Positions 63,974-64,000 of a stretch of 64,000 bases of DNA are shown in pieces (within the stretch, counting starts at the first letter, position 1; every line of letters begins with the position of its first letter). Made by a program: the position numbers and the translations under genes. The notes under the pieces were generated by a model. The model saw only the letters and a program-made list of their open reading frames with translations. It did no database searches and had not been told where the DNA came from. The stretch is from positions 46,008 through 110,007 of the forward strand of contig CAWBUQ010000014.1 of the NCBI GenBank assembly GCA_963791995.1, in the 5' to 3' direction. The stretch comes from Bog-473 sp963791995 (GTDB lineage Bacteria; Actinomycetota; Acidimicrobiia; Acidimicrobiales; RAAP-2).

Positions 63974-64000
63974 GCGCCTCTAGCTCAACGGCAGAGCAAC
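63974..64000 (+). tRNA. tRNA, 5' end only (cut by window edge)
   Basis: GCGCCTC acceptor strand, TA, then a D-arm GCTC-AACGGCA-GAGC (63983-63997) with the usual loop G pair. This is the first 27 bases of a tRNA; the anticodon lies outside the window, so the amino acid cannot be named. Confidence 0.8.

Noticed and set aside
1..64000. CRISPR array, insertion sequence, prophage or toxin-antitoxin locus
   Set aside because: No short direct repeats with regular spacers, transposase or integrase motifs, phage structural genes or toxin-antitoxin pairs were seen on reading both strands.

Overview
This window comes from a very GC-rich, gene-dense chromosome. Several traits point to an actinobacterium, most likely an uncultured member of the Acidimicrobiia: many GTG starts, 4-base ATGA or GTGA stop/start overlaps, actinobacterial families such as DUF3817 and DUF4499, and two secreted proteins built from the GYWLVASDGGIFSFGDA-type repeat that is common in that class. 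This placement is inference from family content. No plasmid, phage, insertion sequence or CRISPR array was seen.

Layout. 0-5.8 kb: housekeeping and small genes (NUDIX, RlmN, enoyl-CoA hydratase, a translationally coupled DinB / SRPBCC / membrane-protein trio, a DUF3817-type membrane protein). 5.8-14.9 kb: a co-directional operon of a fused CoA-transferase, a branched-chain-type ABC importer (LivK, fused LivH-LivM, LivG, LivF) and a thiolase, with a divergent TetR regulator. 14.9-18.6 kb: SDR, acyl-CoA thioesterase, AllA-like enzyme, cupin and D-2-hydroxyacid dehydrogenase. 18.7-25.1 kb: an accessory block of lower GC with a 1020-residue repeat protein, two membrane-anchored beta-propellers and an ECF sigma factor. 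25.2-27 kb: a nickel/cobalt permease facing a Fur-family regulator across a Nur-like box. 27-37.5 kb: assorted catabolic enzymes (RraA, ThuA, Zn-alcohol dehydrogenase, VOC, PEP mutase-like, RidA, class II aldolase, SDR, aldehyde dehydrogenase) and a large membrane protein. 37.5-47 kb: two exported beta-propellers, an acyl-CoA dehydrogenase / thiolase / KASIII-DUF35 operon and a second repeat protein. 47-51.6 kb: methyltransferase, thioesterase, GNAT, GH20 and a Cys-rich miniprotein. 52-64 kb: acyl-CoA synthetase, thiolase, a complete acetate-use module (Acs, SatP, LytS/LytTR two-component system, small membrane protein, ActP), DUF985 cupin, acyl-CoA dehydrogenase and the 5' end of a tRNA.

Two themes cut across the window. 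First, a near-identical palindrome, AACCTGAC-N6-GTCAGGTT, is perfect at two places and recognisable at three or four more. It lies in front of the TetR/CoA-transferase pair and of most of the acyl-CoA, alcohol and aldehyde metabolism loci, so the window looks like a large part of one TetR-controlled catabolic regulon. Second, about 23 genes carry roughly 39 single-base frame breaks. They are concentrated at 28.5-38.3 kb and absent at 12.2-28.2 kb. They look like assembly or sequencing indels rather than biological decay, so genes marked as frameshifted should be read as probably functional in the organism.
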